From contig NZ_JAJUWS010000001.1 in the NCBI RefSeq assembly GCF_021390475.1, forward strand, positions 186,001 to 250,000: a stretch of 64,000 bases of DNA. Direction: 5' to 3'. A model generated the notes under the pieces. That model had not been told where the DNA came from, did no database searches, and saw only the letters and a program-made list of their open reading frames with translations. The first letter of the stretch is position 1; each line of letters begins with the position of its first letter. Origin of the DNA: Streptomyces sp. ST2-7A. Its GTDB lineage: Bacteria > Actinomycetota > Actinomycetes > Streptomycetales > Streptomycetaceae. A program made the position numbers and the translations under genes. Shown here piece by piece: positions 38,622 through 57,266 of this stretch.

Positions 38622-39196
38622 GGTCGCTCACCCCCACCCGGCACCGGGTCGGACAAGGTATCGGACGAGGGATCGGACGCCGGGCGCGGCCGTGGGTCGG
38701 ACCTCCCGCCCGGCACCGCCCCGGGCCCCGGGACCCGGGACCCGGGCGGCCCGGAGGACTCCCGGGTGTCGCCGGGTTCCCCGGGGCCGGGTCCCGGCCG
38801 CGGGCTCCCCGGGCTCCCCACCCGTTCGATGCGCTCGGCCCGCCGCACATGGATCACCGCGCTGAGCAACAGCAGTGGATAGCTGGCCGTCATCAGCAGC
38901 AGCCAGGAGGCGGGGATCCCCGCTATCCGGGTCGGGTCCGGCGCCGGCCACAGGGCCAGCAGCCCGCTGAGGCCGAACAGCAACGTGCCGAGCAGCACCA
39001 TGGTCCGCACCGCGAGCCGTCGCTGCCGCCGGAAGACCTCCTCCGCGAGGGCCCGTTCGGCCGGGTCCCCGATGCCGTCGTCCGGGGCACCGGGCGAGCC
39101 GGGGACGAGCAGGCCGTGCGGCGGGCGATGGCCGCGGGCCAGGGCGAGCCGGGTCTGCGGGCTGGTCACCCGGACCCGCCGGCGCTCCGGGCTCAT
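38618..39196 (-). CDS. Small two-helix membrane protein of the symporter unit
   Basis: 192 aa. Two hydrophobic spans (TMVLLGTLLFGLSGLLALW and SWLLLMTASYPLLLLSAVIHV) follow a 60-residue cytoplasmic start; the last 60 residues are a Pro/Gly/Asp/Arg-rich tail. Layout and position mirror the DUF485 partner of ActP, but I cannot confirm the family by motif. ATGA overlap with the response regulator upstream and GTGA overlap with the symporter downstream indicate a dedicated partner subunit. Confidence 0.75.
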   Translation of the reverse strand: MSPERRRVRVTSPQTRLALARGHRPPHGLLVPGSPGAPDDGIGDPAERALAEEVFRRQRRLAVRTMVLLGTLLFGLSGLLALWPAPDPTRIAGIPASWLLLMTASYPLLLLSAVIHVRRAERIERVGSPGSPRPGPGPGEPGDTRESSGPPGSRVPGPGAVPGGRSDPRPRPASDPSSDTLSDPVPGGGERP

Positions 39197-39981
39197 CGCC
39201 CGCCGGTCCCCGGGTCGTCGCGGACCGCCGCCAGCAGCCGCTCCTTCAGCGCCCGGGCGTGCCGCCGGCTGACCGGCACGTCACCCGCCGGGGTGCAGGC
39301 CAGCAGTCCGGCGGAGCCGGTGACGCGCAGGTCGCGGATCCAGCGGACCGCCACCAGGTAGCCGCGGTGGGCGCGGACGAACCCGGCCGGCCCCCACACC
39401 TCCTCCAGGTAGGACAGCGAGAGCCGGATCAGGTGGGTGTCGCCCTCGGTGTGCAGTCGCACGTAGTCGCCGTGCGCCTCGGCGAACTGCACGTCGTCGC
39501 GGCGCACGAAGACGGTGTGCCGCCCGGTCTCGATCTGCACCACCGACAGCTCGTCCGCCGGGGGCCGCGGGTTCCCGGCCGGTGGGCGGCGCAGCGCCCG
39601 GACGCGGCCCACCGCCTCGGCGAGCCGCTCCGGCCGGACCGGTTTGAGCAGGTAGTCGGCGGCACCGATGCCGAACGCCTCCACGGCGTGCCGTTCCGAG
39701 GCGGTGACGAAGACGATGGCGGGCGGTTCGGAGAGCGCGCTGAGCACCCGGGCGACCTCCATGCCGTCCAGTCCGGGCATGGAGATGTCCAGGAAGACGG
39801 CGTCGAAGCTCTCGGTGCCGATCCGGCGCACGGCGGCCTCGCCGCTGTCGGCCTCCTGGACGTCACCGACGCCGGGCAGGTCGGCGAGCAGGTCCGCGAG
39901 TTCGGCGCGGGTGAAGTTCTCGTCCTCCACCACCAGGAGCCGCAGGGCTCCCGGACCGGTGGCGGACGGTGGGGCGGTCAT
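39193..39981 (-). CDS. LytTR-type response regulator
   Basis: 262 aa. Receiver domain with phosphorylation site Asp65 (FLDISMPG), the acidic pair Glu19/Asp20 and the conserved Lys (LLKPVRP). A linker leads to a LytTR DNA-binding domain (about 150-255: VQIETGRHTVFVRRDDVQFAEAHGDYVRLHT). LytTR regulators bind pairs of direct repeats. Its ATG overlaps the kinase stop by 4 nt, so the kinase is its partner. It should control the transporter genes of this region. Confidence 0.93.
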   Translation of the reverse strand: MTAPPSATGPGALRLLVVEDENFTRAELADLLADLPGVGDVQEADSGEAAVRRIGTESFDAVFLDISMPGLDGMEVARVLSALSEPPAIVFVTASERHAVEAFGIGAADYLLKPVRPERLAEAVGRVRALRRPPAGNPRPPADELSVVQIETGRHTVFVRRDDVQFAEAHGDYVRLHTEGDTHLIRLSLSYLEEVWGPAGFVRAHRGYLVAVRWIRDLRVTGSAGLLACTPAGDVPVSRRHARALKERLLAAVRDDPGTGGR

Positions 39982-41030
39982 GCGGCGGACACTCCTCGCC
40001 GGAATCGGGGGACGCGGACGATGACCCTGGTGCCGCTGCCGGGCGCGGTCTCGATGACCAGACCGTGCTCGGGTCCGTAGACCGCCCGCAGGCGCTGGTC
40101 GACGTTGGCCACGCCGACCCGTTTGGCCGGCGGGCCGGAACCGGCGAGGATCGCGCGGGCCAGGTCGGGATCCATCCCCACCCCGTCGTCCTCGACCTCG
40201 ATGACGCACAGCGGGCCCTCGCCGTAGCCGGAGACGGTGATCGAACCGGGGCCGGGTTTCGGTTCCAGTCCGTGCCGCACGGCGTTCTCCACCAGCGGCT
40301 GGATGATCAGGAAGGGGATGGCCACCGGCAGGATCTCCGGGGCCATCCGCACGGTCAGTTCCATGCGGTCGTCGAAGCGGGCACGTTGCAGCTCCAGGTA
40401 GGTCTGCACGGCCTGGAGCTCGTCGGCGACGGTGGCGTAGTCACCGCGCGAGGAGAAGCTGTAGCGCAGGTAGTCGGCGAAGTCGGTGAGCAGCCCGCGG
40501 GCCCGGTCGGGGTCGGTGCGGATGCGGGCGGCGATCACCGCCAGGGCGTTGTGCAGGAAGTGCGGGGAGATCTGGGCGCGCAGTGTGCGCAGGTCGGCGC
40601 GGGCGATGCGGGCCCTGGCCCGCCGCAGGTCGGCGTGGTCCAGGCTGCGGGCGACCAGGGTGGCCGCGGCCGTCAGGGCCGCCTCGTCGGCCCCGGCGGC
40701 GGCGAGCACCCCGGCGGGTTCCCCGGCGACCAGCAGCGGGGCGGCGGCCCAGTCCCCGATCCGCACGACGGTGCCGTGCTCGTGGGGGCGGCCGACCAAC
40801 TCGGCACGCAGCTCCGGGGCCGGCGCGGGACCGGCGACGGTGGGCGGTCCGTCGAGGCCGGCGAGCAGCACCGCGTCGGCGTCCAACAGGCGGCGCAGCC
40901 GACGGGCGGCGAGCCCGGCGCCGCGTCCGCGCAGGCCGTCCCCGAGCGCCTCGTCGACCTCCGCGGCCGCGGCGAGCACGGCGGCGGTGTGCTCCGCGGG
41001 GAGGGAGCGGCGGCGCATCCGGTCCAACAT
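39978..41030 (-). CDS. LytS-type sensor histidine kinase, cytosolic
   Basis: 350 aa. A GAF-like N-terminal domain (about 15-130), then the His_kinase box with His157 (AQISPHFLHNAL), and an HATPase domain (IQPLVENAVRHGLEP, DDGVGMD). No membrane helix is visible, unlike classical LytS, so it may sense an internal ligand or the transporter itself. ATG at 41030. First of four genes joined by 4-nt overlaps (kinase, regulator, small membrane protein, symporter). Confidence 0.9.
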   Translation of the reverse strand: MLDRMRRRSLPAEHTAAVLAAAAEVDEALGDGLRGRGAGLAARRLRRLLDADAVLLAGLDGPPTVAGPAPAPELRAELVGRPHEHGTVVRIGDWAAAPLLVAGEPAGVLAAAGADEAALTAAATLVARSLDHADLRRARARIARADLRTLRAQISPHFLHNALAVIAARIRTDPDRARGLLTDFADYLRYSFSSRGDYATVADELQAVQTYLELQRARFDDRMELTVRMAPEILPVAIPFLIIQPLVENAVRHGLEPKPGPGSITVSGYGEGPLCVIEVEDDGVGMDPDLARAILAGSGPPAKRVGVANVDQRLRAVYGPEHGLVIETAPGSGTRVIVRVPRFRRGVSAA

Positions 41031-41438
41031 GAGCGGAACGGTAACCCGGGCGGACCCCGGACCACAGGGTTGGGACGAACGGGGCACCCCGGTGTCATCG
41101 AAGCGTGTCCCGCCGGCCGGGCCGAGGGGATCCCCGACCGGTACCGGCCGGTGCCGAACCCCGTGGCGAATCTCCCACGTGCCCCGTGACCTGGCGGTTG
41201 CGGGTCCCCGCGGGTCCACGGGCACGCCCCGGCCCCGGGTCCGCGCGGGACCCGGGGCCGGGTGTCGCCTTCGGTGGGCCGCCCACCGGCCGGATTCGGG
41301 GGCGGTCCGCCGGGGCGGGCGACGGGGAACCGGGGAGGGGAGCGGACGGCGAGGGGGCTTCGCCGATCCGGGCACCGGTCCCCCGCCGCGGGATCGTGCG
41401 GGCCCGACGGGACCCGCGCGATCCGGGGAGGAGGATCG
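41031..41438. other. Intergenic region between the kinase gene and actP
   Basis: 408 bp without a supportable gene. It contains the actP terminator hairpin (41228-41262) and must hold the kinase-operon promoter; a palindrome-poor, Arg/Pro-coding shadow sequence otherwise. Confidence 0.65.
41228..41262 (-). terminator. actP terminator
   Basis: Perfect 15-bp stem (CCCGGCCCCGGGTCC / GGACCCGGGGCCGGG) with a GCGCG loop, 177 nt past the actP stop. It separates the ActP pair from the kinase unit. Confidence 0.65.
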
Positions 41439-43139
41439 TCAGTGGTTGTTCGCCCCCTCCGCGCCGGCGCCGGTGAGGGCGCGGACCTGGAGCTCGGCGA
41501 AGCGCTCGGGGTCGGTCTCCTTGGACAGGAGGGTGCCGACCACCGCGCACAGCAGGCCGAGGGGGATGGAGACCAGGCCGGGGTTCTCCAGCGGGAACCA
41601 GGCGAAGTCCACGCCGGCGGGGAAGAGCGAGAGGCTGTCACCATCGGCGTTCACCTTGCCGGAGACCACCGGCGAGAAGAACACCAGGATCAGGGCGCTC
41701 GCCAGACCACCGTAGATGCCGGCCAGGGCTCCGGTGGTGTTGAACCGCTTCCAGAACAGGCTCAGCAGCACCGTCGGCAGGTTGGCCGAGGCGGCGATGG
41801 CGAAGGCCAGTGCCACCAGGAAGGCCACGTTGAGGTTCTGCGCGAAGATCGCCAGGACGATCGCGACCACGCCGACACCGAAGGCGGCCAGCCGCGCGAC
41901 CTTGATCTCCTCCTTCTCGCTCGCCTTCCCGCGCCGGATCACGTTGTTGTAGAAGTCGTGGGCGAGGGAGGACGAGGAGGCGATCGTCAGACCGGCGACG
42001 GTGGACAGGATCGCGGCGAAGGCGACGGCCGCGATGAGCGCCAGCATGATCGCGCCCAGCAGGTCGCCGCCGAAGTGCACGCCGACCTCCTCGGCCAGCT
42101 GCGGGGCGGCGGTGTTGCCGGCCGCGTTCTGCGCCACGATGGCGTCCCGACCGACCAGGGCGGCGGCGCCGAAGCCCAGCACCAGGGTCATCAGGTAGAA
42201 GGAGCCGATGAGGCCGATGCCCCAGTTGACCGACTTCCGGGCCGCCTTGGAGTCCGGGACGGTGTAGAAGCGGATCAGGATGTGCGGCAGACCGGCGGTG
42301 CCCAGTACCAGCGCGAGGCCGAGGCTGATCAGGTCCAGCTTGTTGACCAGGGTCTGCCAGGCGTCGCCGGCGACCTCCACGCCGTACCGCTGACCGGGCT
42401 CCAGGAACGAGCTGCCGACGCCGCTGGCCTGTGCCGCGTCGTTCATCAGGGCACCGAAGTTGAAGCCGTAGACCGCCAGGACCATCACGGTCAGCAGGGC
42501 GGCGCCCCCCATGAGCATGACCGCCTTGACGATCTGCACCCAGGTGGTGCCCTTCATGCCACCGAAGGTCACGTAGACGATCATCAGGATGCCGACGACC
42601 ACGATGCCCGCGATCTTGGCGGCCTCGGCGCTCATGCCGAGGTAGGTCTCACCGGGCTGGATGCCGAGCAGCAGGGCGATCAGGGCGCCCGCGCCGACCA
42701 TCTGCGCCAGCAGGTAGAAGATCGAGACGGTGAGGGTGGAGACCGAGGCGGCGGTCCGCACCGGGCGCTGGCGCATCCGGTAGGAGAGCACGTCCGCCAT
42801 GGTGTAGCGGCCGGAGTTGCGCAGCAGCTCGGCGACGAGCAGGAGCGCCACCAGCCAGGCGACGAGGAAGCCGATGGAGTACAGGAACCCGTCGTAGCCG
42901 AAGAGGGCGATCATGCCGGCGATGCCGAGGAAGGAGGCGGCCGACATGTAGTCGCTGCCGATGGCGAAGCCGTTCTGCATACCGGAGAAGCCGCGACCGC
43001 CGGAGTGGAAGTCGGTGGCGGACTTGACCTGCCGACTGGCCCACAGCGTGATGCCCAGGGTCAGGGCGATCATGACGGTGAAGAGCAGGACGGTGATCAG
43101 CCGGCCCTCGCCGGCCTGCGCGATCTGGACGCCGTTCAC
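41439..43139 (-). CDS. actP: Cation/acetate symporter
   Basis: 566 aa SSS-family symporter with about 13 helices. The acetate-permease branch is indicated by the long N-terminal sequence [36 protein letters not shown], by [15 protein letters not shown] and by the DUF485 partner gene directly upstream. It imports acetate or related monocarboxylates with Na+ or H+. GTG start at 43139 overlapping the DUF485 stop (GTGA). Confidence 0.92.
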   Translation of the reverse strand: MNGVQIAQAGEGRLITVLLFTVMIALTLGITLWASRQVKSATDFHSGGRGFSGMQNGFAIGSDYMSAASFLGIAGMIALFGYDGFLYSIGFLVAWLVALLLVAELLRNSGRYTMADVLSYRMRQRPVRTAASVSTLTVSIFYLLAQMVGAGALIALLLGIQPGETYLGMSAEAAKIAGIVVVGILMIVYVTFGGMKGTTWVQIVKAVMLMGGAALLTVMVLAVYGFNFGALMNDAAQASGVGSSFLEPGQRYGVEVAGDAWQTLVNKLDLISLGLALVLGTAGLPHILIRFYTVPDSKAARKSVNWGIGLIGSFYLMTLVLGFGAAALVGRDAIVAQNAAGNTAAPQLAEEVGVHFGGDLLGAIMLALIAAVAFAAILSTVAGLTIASSSSLAHDFYNNVIRRGKASEKEEIKVARLAAFGVGVVAIVLAIFAQNLNVAFLVALAFAIAASANLPTVLLSLFWKRFNTTGALAGIYGGLASALILVFFSPVVSGKVNADGDSLSLFPAGVDFAWFPLENPGLVSIPLGLLCAVVGTLLSKETDPERFAELQVRALTGAGAEGANNH

Positions 43140-43591
43140 GAGCGGGCCTCCCCGGAGTCGGTGGAACGCCCGGCGGTGCCGGCGGAGGGGGCGGTGTCGG
43201 CGGTGCGCTCGGCGGCGTCGACGGCTCCGGCCGGTCCGGCTTCCAGTTCACCGCGCAGTTCGTCGGCGAGCGGGTCGAGGCGGCGGCCGGCGTAACGGGC
43301 GTACCACACGGCGATGCCGAAGGTCGTGACGAACTGCAGCACCCCGAAGACCAGGGCGAGGTTGACGTTCCCCACCACGATCACGGCGAGCACGTCGCGC
43401 GCGAAGGCGGACATGATCACGTACAGCAGGTACCAGGCCATGAAGGCGATGCTCATCGGGGCGACGAACCGCACCAGCCGGCGCCGCAGGTCGATGAAGC
43501 GGGGGTCCTCGTGCATGGCGACCGAACGGGACCTCAGGTCGCCGCCCGGTGGAGGGTCGGTGGCCTCGGGGGCGGTATGCGTCGTCGTCAT
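43136..43591 (-). CDS. DUF485 (YjcH-like) membrane partner of ActP
   Basis: 151 aa. [35 protein letters not shown] and [27 protein letters not shown] are the two helices of DUF485, and the family almost always precedes actP. Acidic/Ala-rich C-terminal tail. ATG with GGAG upstream. Coupled to actP by a 4-nt overlap. Confidence 0.92.
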   Translation of the reverse strand: MTTTHTAPEATDPPPGGDLRSRSVAMHEDPRFIDLRRRLVRFVAPMSIAFMAWYLLYVIMSAFARDVLAVIVVGNVNLALVFGVLQFVTTFGIAVWYARYAGRRLDPLADELRGELEAGPAGAVDAAERTADTAPSAGTAGRSTDSGEARS

Positions 43592-44202
43592 GGCCGGCTC
43601 CAGGGGTGCGTTGTGTTTCCGCCGGGTGAACGCCCGGGGCGTGCGGGGAATGTAAGGAAGGTCACTCCCCCGCCGCACCGTCCCCACCGGCCCGATCGCC
43701 CAGCGTCGGACGGATGCGCCGAACGGTTGTCGGGCCCGCGCCGAACGGACGGACGGAGCGCCGAACGGACGGCGAACGGCGGCGGGGACGACCCGCGCCG
43801 ACGGTTTCCGGCCGGCCGGAAACCGTCGGCCCGACCGGTCGGCCCTCGCGCCCCGGGGCCGCCCGATGCCGGCCCCGCACGATGCCGGGGCCGCCCGATG
43901 CCGGCCCCGCGCACCGGTCCGACGACGCGGGCCGGCCCCCTGTGGCGGGCCCCGGGGGCATCGGGCCGGTCCCGGAGCCCACACGACCCCTCCCGGCCGT
44001 CCTCCGACACGCGTGGCCGTCCCCGGGCGACCCGCGCGCGTCCGCGGGCACGCCGGCGATCGGGGGCGACCGCGGGTGACGCCGCCCGGGGCATCCCCGG
44101 CCCGTCCCGCCCACGCGTCCCGCCCACGGGTCCCGGCCACGGGTCCGGAGGGCGTTCCGATCACCGGCCCCACCGGCCGGAGAGATCCCCGGAAAACACG
44201 AG
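43592..44202. other. Intergenic region upstream of the DUF485-actP pair
   Basis: About 610 bp with no supportable gene. It contains the 34-bp palindrome at 43797-43830, a 24-bp direct repeat (43855-43878 and 43887-43910, offset 32) and repeated GCCGAACGGACGG units at 43740-43770. Promoter boxes for actP were not convincingly seen. Confidence 0.7.
43797..43830. repeat. 34-bp perfect palindrome
   Basis: Two 17-base arms, GCCGACGGTTTCCGGCC and GGCCGGAAACCGTCGGC, meet with no spacer. It lies 206 bp upstream of the DUF485-actP start and more than 370 bp from the tuf terminator. It is a candidate operator or cruciform rather than a normal terminator of any gene here. Confidence 0.95.
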
Positions 44203-44242
44203 GAGCCCTCCGCACCGCCGGAATCGGCGGTGCGGAGGGCTC
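44203..44242 (-). terminator. tuf terminator
   Basis: Perfect 18-bp stem with a GAAT loop, 40 nt past the tuf stop. Ends the rpsL-rpsG-fusA-tuf unit. Confidence 0.85.
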
Positions 44243-44281
44243 GCGCGGCGCTCCGATGAGGAGCGGCCGGTCAGCCGAGGA

Positions 44282-45475
44282 TCACTTGAGGATCTTGGTG
44301 ACCTGGCCGGCGCCCACGGTCCGGCCACCCTCACGGATGGCGAACTTCAGGCCCTCCTCCATGGCGATGGGCTGGATCAGCTCAACGCGCATCTCGGTGT
44401 TGTCGCCCGGCATGACCATCTCGGTGCCCTCGGGGAGGTGCACCACGCCGGTCACGTCGGTGGTCCGGAAGTAGAACTGCGGACGGTAGTTGTTGAAGAA
44501 CGGGGTGTGGCGACCACCCTCGTCCTTCGACAGGATGTAGGCCTGGGCCTCGAACTCCAGGTGCGGCGTGACCGAACCCGGCTTGATGACGACCTGGCCG
44601 CGCTCGACGTCCTCGCGCTTGATGCCACGAAGCAGCAGACCGACGTTCTCACCGGCCTGACCCTCGTCCAGCAGCTTCCGGAACATCTCGATACCGGTCA
44701 CCGTGGTGGTGGTCTTGTCTTCCTTGATACCGATGATGTCCACGGTCTCGTTGACCTTCAGGACACCGCGCTCGATACGGCCGGTGACGACCGTACCGCG
44801 ACCGGTGATGGTGAAGACGTCCTCGATCGGCATCAGGAACGGCTTGTCCACGTCGCGCTCGGGCTGCGGGATGGACTCGTCCACGGCCTTCATCAGCTCG
44901 AGGACGCTCTTGCCCCACTCCTGGTCGCCCTCGAGGGCCTTGAGCGCGGAGACCTTGACGACCGGCACGTCGTCGCCCGGGAACTCGTACTCGGAGAGCA
45001 GCTCACGGACCTCGAGCTCGACGAGCTCCATGATCTCCTCGTCGTCCACCATGTCGGCCTTGTTCAGGGCGACGACGATGTAGGGGACGCCGACCTGACG
45101 GGCCAGGAGCACGTGCTCCTTGGTCTGCGGCATCGGACCGTCGGTGGCGGCGACCACGAGGATGGCGCCGTCCATCTGGGCGGCACCGGTGATCATGTTC
45201 TTGATGTAGTCCGCGTGACCCGGGCAGTCGACGTGGGCGTAGTGACGGCTCTCCGTCTGGTACTCGACGTGCGCGATGGAGATGGTGATACCGCGCTGGC
45301 GCTCCTCGGGAGCCTTGTCGATCTGGTCGAAGGCCGAGGCCTCGTTCAGGTCGGGGTACGCGTCGTGCAGCACCTTGGTGATCGCCGCGGTAAGGGTGGT
45401 CTTACCGTGGTCGATGTGACCGATGGTGCCGATGTTGACGTGCGGCTTAGTCCGCTCGAACTTCGCCTTCGCCAC
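44282..45475 (-). CDS. tuf: Elongation factor Tu
   Basis: 397 aa, full length. GTPase motifs [17 protein letters not shown] and [11 protein letters not shown]-terminal [11 protein letters not shown]. Delivers aminoacyl-tRNA to the ribosome. GTG start at 45475 with AGGAGG upstream. An 18-bp-stem hairpin in the fusA-tuf gap suggests that part of tuf expression comes from its own promoter, as known for streptomycete tuf1. Confidence 0.98.
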   Translation of the reverse strand: MAKAKFERTKPHVNIGTIGHIDHGKTTLTAAITKVLHDAYPDLNEASAFDQIDKAPEERQRGITISIAHVEYQTESRHYAHVDCPGHADYIKNMITGAAQMDGAILVVAATDGPMPQTKEHVLLARQVGVPYIVVALNKADMVDDEEIMELVELEVRELLSEYEFPGDDVPVVKVSALKALEGDQEWGKSVLELMKAVDESIPQPERDVDKPFLMPIEDVFTITGRGTVVTGRIERGVLKVNETVDIIGIKEDKTTTTVTGIEMFRKLLDEGQAGENVGLLLRGIKREDVERGQVVIKPGSVTPHLEFEAQAYILSKDEGGRHTPFFNNYRPQFYFRTTDVTGVVHLPEGTEMVMPGDNTEMRVELIQPIAMEEGLKFAIREGGRTVGAGQVTKILK

Positions 45476-45618
45476 TGGGGTCCTCCTGTGGACTGGTGCT
45501 GTACGCCCCTCCGCACGGCGCGGAGCGGGTTGCAGGTGGTCGTACCGAACCGGCCGGGACCCCGCGGGGGACACCCTGGACCGTTTCGCTTCGGGTCGGC
45601 CGGTGGGGGGCGGCGGGC

Positions 45619-45658
45619 CCCCGGGTGCCGGCCCTCTCGCGAGGGCCGGCACCCGGGG
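45619..45658 (-). terminator. Hairpin between fusA and tuf
   Basis: Perfect 18-bp stem with a TCGC loop, 65 nt past the fusA stop and 144 nt before tuf. A second small palindrome (TCCGGAT-G-ATCCGGA, 45707-45721) directly follows fusA. This looks like a true or partial terminator inside the str operon. Confidence 0.7.
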
Positions 45659-45722
45659 CGGAACGCCCCCGTTTGCCGTTTTGCTCCAGCTTAATGGGTG
45701 AGTGACTCCGGATGATCCGGAA

Positions 45723-47843
<2,121 letters not shown>

Positions 47844-47882
47844 GAGGCTTCAGTCTTCTCTCGGTCTCGATAGGGCCGGCGA

Positions 47883-48353
47883 CTACCAGCGGTAGTGCGC
47901 GAAGGCCTTGTTGGACTCGGCCATCTTGTGAGTGTCCTCACGCTTCTTGACCGAGGCGCCGAGGCCGTTGGAGGCGTCCATCAGCTCGTTCATCAGGCGC
48001 TCGGTCATGGTCTTCTCGCGACGGGCGCGGGAGTAACCGACCAACCAGCGCAGCGCGAGGGTGGAGGAACGACCGGGACGAACCTCGACCGGCACCTGGT
48101 AGGTGGCACCACCGACACGACGGGAGCGGACCTCGAGGGTCGGCTTGACGTTGTCCAGCGCGCGCTTGAGGGTGACGACCGGGTCGTTGCCGGTCTTCTC
48201 CCGCACGCCCTCCAGCGCACCGTAGACGATGCGCTCGGCGGTGGAACGCTTGCCGTGCAGCAGCACCTTGTTGATGAGCGAGGTCACCAGAGGAGAGCCG
48301 TAGACCGGGTCGATGTGCACCGGACGCTTCGGGGCGGGGCCCTTGCGTGGCAT
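47883..48353 (-). CDS. rpsG: Ribosomal protein S7
   Basis: 156 aa. [40 protein letters not shown] through [20 protein letters not shown], complete. Three nt after rpsL. In other bacteria it represses the str operon. Confidence 0.98.
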   Translation of the reverse strand: MPRKGPAPKRPVHIDPVYGSPLVTSLINKVLLHGKRSTAERIVYGALEGVREKTGNDPVVTLKRALDNVKPTLEVRSRRVGGATYQVPVEVRPGRSSTLALRWLVGYSRARREKTMTERLMNELMDASNGLGASVKKREDTHKMAESNKAFAHYRW

Positions 48354-48356
48354 GGC

Positions 48357-48728
48357 TTACTTCTCCTTCTTGGCGCCGTAGCGGCTGCGAGCCTGCTTGC
48401 GGTTGCGGACGCCCTGGGTGTCCAGGGAACCGCGGATGATCTTGTAGCGAACACCCGGGAGGTCCCGGACACGGCCGCCGCGCACGAGCACGATGGAGTG
48501 CTCCTGCAGGTTGTGGCCCTCGCCCGGAATGTAGGCCGTGACCTCGATCCCGCTGGTCAGGCGGACACGCGCCACCTTGCGCAGGGCCGAGTTCGGCTTC
48601 TTGGGGGTGGTCGTGAAGACGCGCGTGCAGGTGCCGCGGCGCTGCGGCGAACCGTCGAGCGCCAGCGTCTTGTTCTTCTCGGCCTTGTCCTGCCGGCCCT
48701 TGCGGACCAACTGCTGGATCGTTGGCAC
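48357..48728 (-). CDS. rpsL: Ribosomal protein S12
   Basis: 123 aa. GTG start at 48728. Lys43 in [13 protein letters not shown] and the [10 protein letters not shown] loop are wild type, so the strain should be streptomycin sensitive by this gene. Heads the rpsL-rpsG-fusA-tuf operon with a promoter 210 bp upstream. Confidence 0.98.
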   Translation of the reverse strand: MPTIQQLVRKGRQDKAEKNKTLALDGSPQRRGTCTRVFTTTPKKPNSALRKVARVRLTSGIEVTAYIPGEGHNLQEHSIVLVRGGRVRDLPGVRYKIIRGSLDTQGVRNRKQARSRYGAKKEK

Positions 48729-48781
48729 GGTTTCTCCGGTTTCTGTGTGCCGTCTGGTGGAACTAACCCGGACCACGCGTC

Positions 48782-48805
48782 CGACCCACGCGGTCGGGCG
48801 TGTCG
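48782..48805 (-). promoter_or_regulatory. 24-bp leader element shared with rpsJ (rpsL copy)
   Basis: Identical over 24 bases to 35947-35970, in the same orientation to its gene. It lies 54 nt upstream of the rpsL start codon and about 122 nt after the predicted transcription start, so it is part of the mRNA leader. Confidence 0.7.
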
Positions 48806-48933
48806 AAGACTGCGGATCCCCCCGTGGGGGCGACAAGCAGCTCCGGAGACCTCCGCGGGCCGCACCGCCTCATCGGACGAACCATCGACCGGTGATCGGG
48901 CGCGCGCAGGGGACACCCCGGGCACAAGGACAG

Positions 48934-48962
48934 AGCCTACCGAGCGCAACGGCCCGGGTCAA
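48934..48962 (-). promoter_or_regulatory. rpsL operon promoter
   Basis: Minus-strand TTGACC (48962-48957) and TAGGCT (48939-48934), spacer 17 bp. Predicted start near 48927, leader about 200 nt. Confidence 0.8.
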
Positions 48963-49651
48963 AACCACCGGGCACGCGGAAGGGGAACCCCGAAATCCCC
49001 GGTCGGCACCGGGGCGCGGCGCGGGGTCGGGAACGGCGACGATCCTCGACCGGGACCGGCCGGCTTCCGGGTCGGCCGACCCCCGGTCGGATGTCTCCCC
49101 GGTCGATCGGAGAGGGCCCCGCACGGGCTCCACGTGACACTACCCCGGGGGCGAAGCCCTCACGCCTCCGCCGCCGGGCCGGGGCCCGGAGGGGGAGGCG
49201 GATCGCCCGCACCTCCGGTCTCCCGGGACTCCGGAACCCCGCGGGCACCCCCGGTCCCGGGGTCCGCCGTCCCGGCCGGGCGGTCCGTCCGGGGACCCGG
49301 TCCCGGCTCCCCCACCCCCGATTCCCGCCCGCGGTTCCCCGGGGAACCGGAACGACCGCCCCGGCCCGGGGCCCGGACGGGCGGAACCCGGTGCTCCAAA
49401 ACCAACCGGCCCCGCGGGTACCGGTGGAGACGAACGGGCGGACACCCGTGACCCCGCAATAGAGCCCTGGCCCCGGCGAGGGCGGAGGAACGACCGCCCG
49501 TCCCCCGGGCCCCGGTGGCCCGAGGAACCCCGGGTGATCCACCCGGCACGGGGAGGCGGGAACGCCGCGAGGGCGGCACCCCCGTTCCCGGGAGCACCGC
49601 CCTCGCGGTCGGCCGGTCGAACACGATCGTGTTCGACCCGCGCCGTGCGCC
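48963..49651. other. rpoC-rpsL intergenic region
   Basis: Together with the rpsL leader this gap is 923 bp and has no supportable gene. It contains the rpoC terminator (49565-49608) and many short CCGGGGAACCGG-like echoes between 49300 and 49540. Frames across it code only Arg/Pro/Gly-rich shadow sequence. Confidence 0.65.
49565..49608 (-). terminator. rpoC terminator
   Basis: Perfect 12-bp outer stem (CCGCGAGGGCGG / CCGCCCTCGCGG) with a 20-nt central region, beginning 44 nt past the rpoC stop. Confidence 0.75.
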
Positions 49652-53554
<3,903 letters not shown>

Positions 53555-53660
53555 TCTCGTCAATCCCTCTCAGGGTTGATGTGTCGGTCAAGTGGTCTGA
53601 TGAGGGGTCCGGGGACGGCCGGGACGCGCACCCGTTCGGCGCGCGTCCCGGCCCGGCCCG

Positions 53661-57146
<3,486 letters not shown>

Positions 57147-57237
57147 GAGGGGGTCCTTCCGAGGGCTCGGACTCTCTGCGCGCGTGCCGGTTCCCTGGTG
57201 ACGGACAGGGAGCAGTGAATAGGCAGCGCAAAGAGAC

Positions 57238-57266
57238 AGTGTAGCCCCGGGACACGCCGATGTCCA
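57238..57266 (-). promoter_or_regulatory. rpoB-rpoC promoter
   Basis: Minus-strand TGGACA (57266-57261) and TACACT (57243-57238), spacer 17 bp. Predicted start near 57231, leader about 85 nt. Confidence 0.8.

Noticed and set aside
48963..49560. A small gene between rpoC and rpsL
   Set aside because: Several open frames exist on both strands but all are Pro/Arg/Gly-rich, overlap each other, and lack ribosome sites or known motifs.
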